Positions 61,161 through 64,000 of a stretch of DNA of 64,000 bases are shown piece by piece. Both the position numbers and the translations under genes were made by a program. Under the pieces are notes generated by a model. The model was not told where the DNA came from and ran no database searches. It saw only the letters and a list, made by a program, of their open reading frames with translations. The DNA is from Pardosa pseudoannulata (lineage: Eukaryota > Arthropoda > Arachnida > Araneae > Lycosidae). The DNA is taken from positions 46,804,186-46,868,185 of the forward strand of contig CM063502.1 of assembly GCA_032207245.1 (NCBI GenBank). Reading direction: 5' to 3'. Numbering within the stretch: the first letter of the stretch is position 1; each line of letters opens with the position of its first letter.

Positions 61161-63140
61161 CCTCATGTCGCAAATGTAACGTAGAAATAACATTTAATAA
61201 AGTGAGAGACACTTGAGCACCCGCAATATAGTCCTGATCTCTGACAGTTCCTGTCTCACATATAAGTGAAGTAGGTAGTTTCGGACCTCAAGCTGCAGAA
61301 AGACGAGTTTTATTAATTTAGTATATGCAACCTGCTGAAACATTGAGAGGATTGCCTCACTGCTCAAGACATACGATGTGATTATGTAAAATGTTCAAAG
61401 CTTATTTCCTAGAAATCCAAAGAGTTCCATGAGATACATTTCTTATACTCATTAATCTACGATAAGTGAATATATCTGTCTTTTTCTTCTGTTAATGTTA
61501 AGGGAAAATCACTGGAAATTCCCATATATGCGTTTCTAATCTAATACTGTTCGGGAGTTATAGAAAATAACTCGGTTTTTCCTTTAAGTGTTGTTTATAG
61601 AAAGTATTATTATGGAAAGTTTCATTTATTCAGGTGTTACCAATCGAAACATATCCAAATTATATTCAACAACTTTTTTTGGGGGAATTAGTTTTCTACG
61701 AAATGCTTTCACTTTGTCAGTGGGTGTGAGAAAAAAAATCTTTCGTTTGCATGTTAGTATTCAAAGTATTGAGCTACTAAAATATATCGACTAATCACTG
61801 TAGCATGACAATCTAAAATTTGCACCGAAAGAGGTTACCAAATAAATAAATAAATAAATAAATACATAAAAATCATCTCTTAATCCTTTCTCCCCTAAAA
61901 AAAATAAAAAAATCCATAAGGTTTTGTTGTAGCTCGCATTCACGGGTAAGTAATGTCCTTTTCTGCTGTCACCTCACCTTAGTCTGTCCATTCGTCCACG
62001 TTGTTAATCCATATCAATACATAGTTTTTTCGAATAATCGCGACTTGGCAGAAGTTGTTTTAATAAAGTTCATCACCTAAACAATTTCATCTAAAGCTTC
62101 TTTTAATTTTTTAAGTTTTTGCCCTCTATGCTTTCTCATGAAGAAAGCAGTGAATTGCTATAACATTCTCATTTTTTTTATACAAAAGATGCGAGGCTCT
62201 TAACACAGCCTTTCATGAAAGGGGCTCAACTGTACAAATGCCTACACACGATTTCTATGTTAACTGCCATTTATCGAGATGGTTATTCGGAATGTTAAAA
62301 CGTCCTCACCTTTTGCAGACACATTTCATTCTTTGCAAAAAACAGACTGATTTATTACTTGATCTTCATTAAGAAAAACCGGATGAAATAACGGAGGAAT
62401 GGATGAAATAGTTGTATTTTGTTGGTAATGCCTGCTGATTCATCAAATTGCAATATATGAATTGATTGAGTACTGAAATTTATTAGTGCATGCTTTTTTC
62501 TTGATATCAGAAGACATTTCTATAATTCAGTTGGAAATTGTTTTAATCCCTTCAGATTAGGTTTGTAATGAATATGCTATGTTTTGCTCCTACTAAGTGA
62601 GCTTTTGTATCAGCATACAGATTTATAGTCGAAAAACATGGGTTTGAACTTAAATATCTCCAAATCAAGTAATGCTATTAAAAAAAAAAAAAAAAAAAAA
62701 AGTGTCCGTAAAAATATTGTAGATCAGAAAATTCTGAATAGAATGAATACCCACACTCAATATCTGTGTTGAGAATAATGCTCGCAGCTCTATTTCTGAG
62801 TTTTACTTATTTGCTGATGAAGCGTGTCAAGCCAGAGCGTAACAAGTTACCAGTGCTCTCTGCTTTCTTTTATAATATACCGTAATGCCTTATTGGTGTA
62901 TATACATATATATTTAATTTTTGAAACATTCACAATTTTTTAAAAATTATTTCAAGTTTTTATTTGGAGACATTGAGAAAGAAACAGCATTGAAATTTAA
63001 TACATAAATATTGATAACACTCAAACCCTTGGCTAACCAAAAAATGATTTATGGTCACCGAAGTCAAGGGGACATGAGTAACTCTATCTACTAGCACTTT
63101 AATTAAAAAAAAAACTTAAAAAGACATTCCCGATAAAAAG
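61161..63140. other. Intergenic DNA with simple repeats
   Basis: No gene is recognised. A (AAAT)n run lies at about 61839-61864 and a poly(A) run of about 22 at 62680-62701. Confidence 0.5.
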
Positions 63141-63142
63141 GT

Positions 63143-63752
63143 CACTATAACCGAAGATTAATCAAATCTAGTTTTGTTGAAAAATTAAATTTTTTAAGCT
63201 TTCAATGCCGTTGTTGGAAATAATCATTAATTATTTAAACAATTTATCAAGTTATGATAAATAAATATTTTGAAATATTGTACTTTTCTTTTTCGCGTCC
63301 TGTGGTCAAATAGTAGTTTTTGACTAAGTACATTTCGATTACACATGGGGATTCAGTGCCTACAATTTGGCAAAAAGGGAAAATAATTGTCGAATTTCCT
63401 ATTCCTATTCTAAATTATTTCTTAATATGTGAAGGACATATCATCCATGTTGACATTTTGATAGATATTTAATGTATTATGGTTAATTTTTGTTATCCAA
63501 TCCTTTCCATTCCCCTTTTAATATCCCTTCTCTTCAAAGCTTACAGTTATATACGCATTTATAAAATTACTTTTCAATAATGAAAAAAAAATATATGCAG
63601 AAGGAAAATTTCAGTTCACTATTAAGGGAATTTTTATTTTCTCTAGAGTTCACCGTAACGTTAGAAATAACATTAAATAAGTGTTCATCTAGGTCCGGTA
63701 AAAAAGTTCACTATATCTTCGGTTCATTATAGTGATAGCGAGACACAACTGT
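63143..63752. mobile_element. pogo/Tc1-like inverted-repeat element, probably truncated at the left
   Basis: The right end, read in reverse from 63752, begins CAGTTGTGTCTCGCTATCAC and contains CACTATAATGAACCGAAGAT; it abuts TA. The left side holds CACTATAACCGAAGAT at about 63145-63160 in the opposite orientation. The outermost left end is not clear. Non-coding. Confidence 0.5.
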
Positions 63753-63845
63753 ATACCTAGAAAAAGATTTTCAGATTTTGAGAAAAATGTATTTTCTACC
63801 GGAAAATAAATGTTTGTCGGAACATTTCTAACCTTTAGTCTAGAT

Positions 63846-64000
63846 CAGTGATTCTCAAAGTGTGCGCTCTGTGGTATTTTAGAGAAATATGTGTCCAAAT
63901 ATAAGTGTGTAATAATAAAATCTAAGGAGCTGACAGAGGAACCTTAAAGTATACGTAGGAAACTAATGGAAAATCCATAAAATGATACTCAAGCAAAGGT
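63846..64000 (+). mobile_element. hAT-type terminal end, runs out of the window
   Basis: CAGTGATTCTCAAAGTGTGC at 63846 matches the CAGTGGTTCTCAAA-type ends of hAT (Charlie-like) elements. The would-be left target duplication is GTCTAGAT. The other end is beyond the window. Confidence 0.6.

Overview
The window is AT-rich, intron-rich animal DNA carrying three conserved cytoskeletal or transport genes split into short exons by multi-kilobase introns, and many short, decayed mobile elements. The exon proteins, the GT-AG introns, the tRNA-derived SINEs and the mixed DNA-transposon remnants fit an arthropod, most likely a chelicerate (spider-like). The lineage call is inference from overall look, not from a diagnostic marker.

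Layout. (1) 469-16265, + strand: eight in-phase exons of an SLC1-family excitatory amino acid (glutamate) transporter; the N-terminal exon(s) lie before the window or were not found. (2) 19112-32658, - strand: five exons of an Abl-interactor (Abi), 410 codons plus stop, ending in an SH3 domain. It is tail-to-tail with the transporter. (3) 34251-34478, - strand: an unrecognised 75-codon reading frame with one hydrophobic segment, a candidate small membrane protein. (4) 37791-54657, + strand: ten exons of twinfilin, 343 residues, complete from MSHQTGI to the basic C-terminal tail; it is head-to-head with Abi across about 5 kb. (5) 54658-64000: no gene recognised; a diverged repeat array, then scattered transposon ends.

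Abi (part of the WAVE/SCAR complex that activates Arp2/3) and twinfilin (actin monomer sequestering and capping-protein binding) both act on actin turnover, but I see no evidence that their adjacency is functional. The transporter is a plasma-membrane carrier unrelated to them.

Mobile DNA. A tRNA-derived SINE family is present in at least three near-complete copies with perfect 12-14 bp target duplications (25.2, 33.7 and 53.3 kb) and several older ones. There are piggyBac-like TTAA-flanked MITEs (1.65, 24.6 and probably 49.6 kb), an hAT-like MITE with an 8-bp duplication (58.8 kb), two elements with CARGGTATC-type ends (23.8 and 45.8 kb), a broken Tc1-type transposase with D36E spacing (34.8-35.5 kb), a probable solo LTR (14.6 kb), an RNase H-like retroelement scrap (8.6 kb) and a pogo-like inverted-repeat element (63.1-63.75 kb). 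I found no operon, CRISPR array or other clearly novel multi-gene system; the most unusual items are repeat structures and departures from consensus in the transporter hairpins.
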